Of a stretch of DNA of 6,155 nucleotides, positions 6,069 through 6,155 are shown piece after piece. The notes below the pieces were generated by a model. The model had not been told where the DNA came from. It saw only the letters and a program-made list of their open reading frames with translations, and ran no database searches. Each line of letters opens with the position of its first letter. Positions within the stretch are counted from its first letter, which is position 1. The DNA lies in NCBI GenBank assembly GCA_030040175.1, contig JASHUF010000221.1, positions 1 through 6,155 on the forward strand. Reading direction: 5' to 3'. The translations under genes and the position numbers were made by a program. This DNA is from Acidobacteriaceae bacterium (GTDB lineage Bacteria; Acidobacteriota; Terriglobia; Terriglobales; Acidobacteriaceae).

Positions 6069-6155
6069 TTACGCGTGGGGCGATAGACCCACCAAAGCCA
6101 TAGGAACATGAGGATCATTCCAATCCGGATCGGGAACGCAATGAGTGGCACCAAT
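6035..6155 (-). CDS. C-terminal end of an unrecognised membrane ORF (partial)
   Basis: The minus-strand frame that is open at the right window edge gives 39 residues before a TGA at 6037-6035. They begin LVPLIAFPIRIGMILMFLWL, then WWVYRPTRN and a Pro/Ser-rich tail. The first about 24 residues look like a transmembrane helix followed by a basic stop-transfer stretch. No start is visible, so the true gene extends beyond the window. It overlaps the ABC-F-like remnant in a different frame, and its Pro-rich last ten residues may be read through foreign sequence after a junction near 6069. With so little sequence the family cannot be named, and the ORF may not be a real gene. Confidence 0.4.
   Translation of the reverse strand, partial: LVPLIAFPIRIGMILMFLWLWWVYRPTRNSPPSPPNGKS

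Overview
This is a GC-rich bacterial window with short intergenic gaps. It fits a Terriglobia-type Acidobacteriota (Acidobacterium, Terriglobus or Granulicella relatives). That placement is an inference from the gene styles: a kinase-like protein fused to a TonB domain, a bacterial-type PEP carboxylase with a compact N-terminus, and a cysK with a short leader. No rRNA or other marker gene is present to prove it.

Layout, left to right: (1) 1-503, minus strand: the N-terminal half of cysK (cysteine synthase), cut by the window edge. (2) 504-867: a divergent intergenic region with a perfect 16-bp tandem duplication and a small hairpin in the cysK leader. (3) 868-2289, plus strand: a 473-aa membrane protein with a catalytically degenerate protein kinase fold, one transmembrane helix, a Pro/Ala-rich spacer and a TonB-like C-terminal domain. 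(4) 2306-5344, minus strand: ppc, phosphoenolpyruvate carboxylase, convergent with the kinase-like gene (16 bp between the stop codons). It carries an in-frame array of four 42-bp repeats at 3503-3673. (5) 5345-5476: a short divergent promoter region; ppc may be nearly leaderless. (6) 5477-5983, plus strand: an unrecognised four-helix membrane protein. (7) 6000-6155, minus strand: the C-terminal end of a membrane ORF that runs off the window, abutting what looks like the last 22 codons of an ABC-F ATPase in another reading frame. This is a possible rearrangement or assembly junction.

The metabolic genes, cysK (O-acetylserine to cysteine) and ppc (PEP plus bicarbonate to oxaloacetate), are ordinary housekeeping functions. 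Nothing here shows that the genes form one pathway or operon, since adjacent genes alternate in strand. The two most unusual items are the repeat array inside ppc and the pseudokinase-TonB fusion. The 42-bp unit is stop-free in all six frames, forms a hairpin, and sits six residues before a metal-binding Glu of the enzyme.
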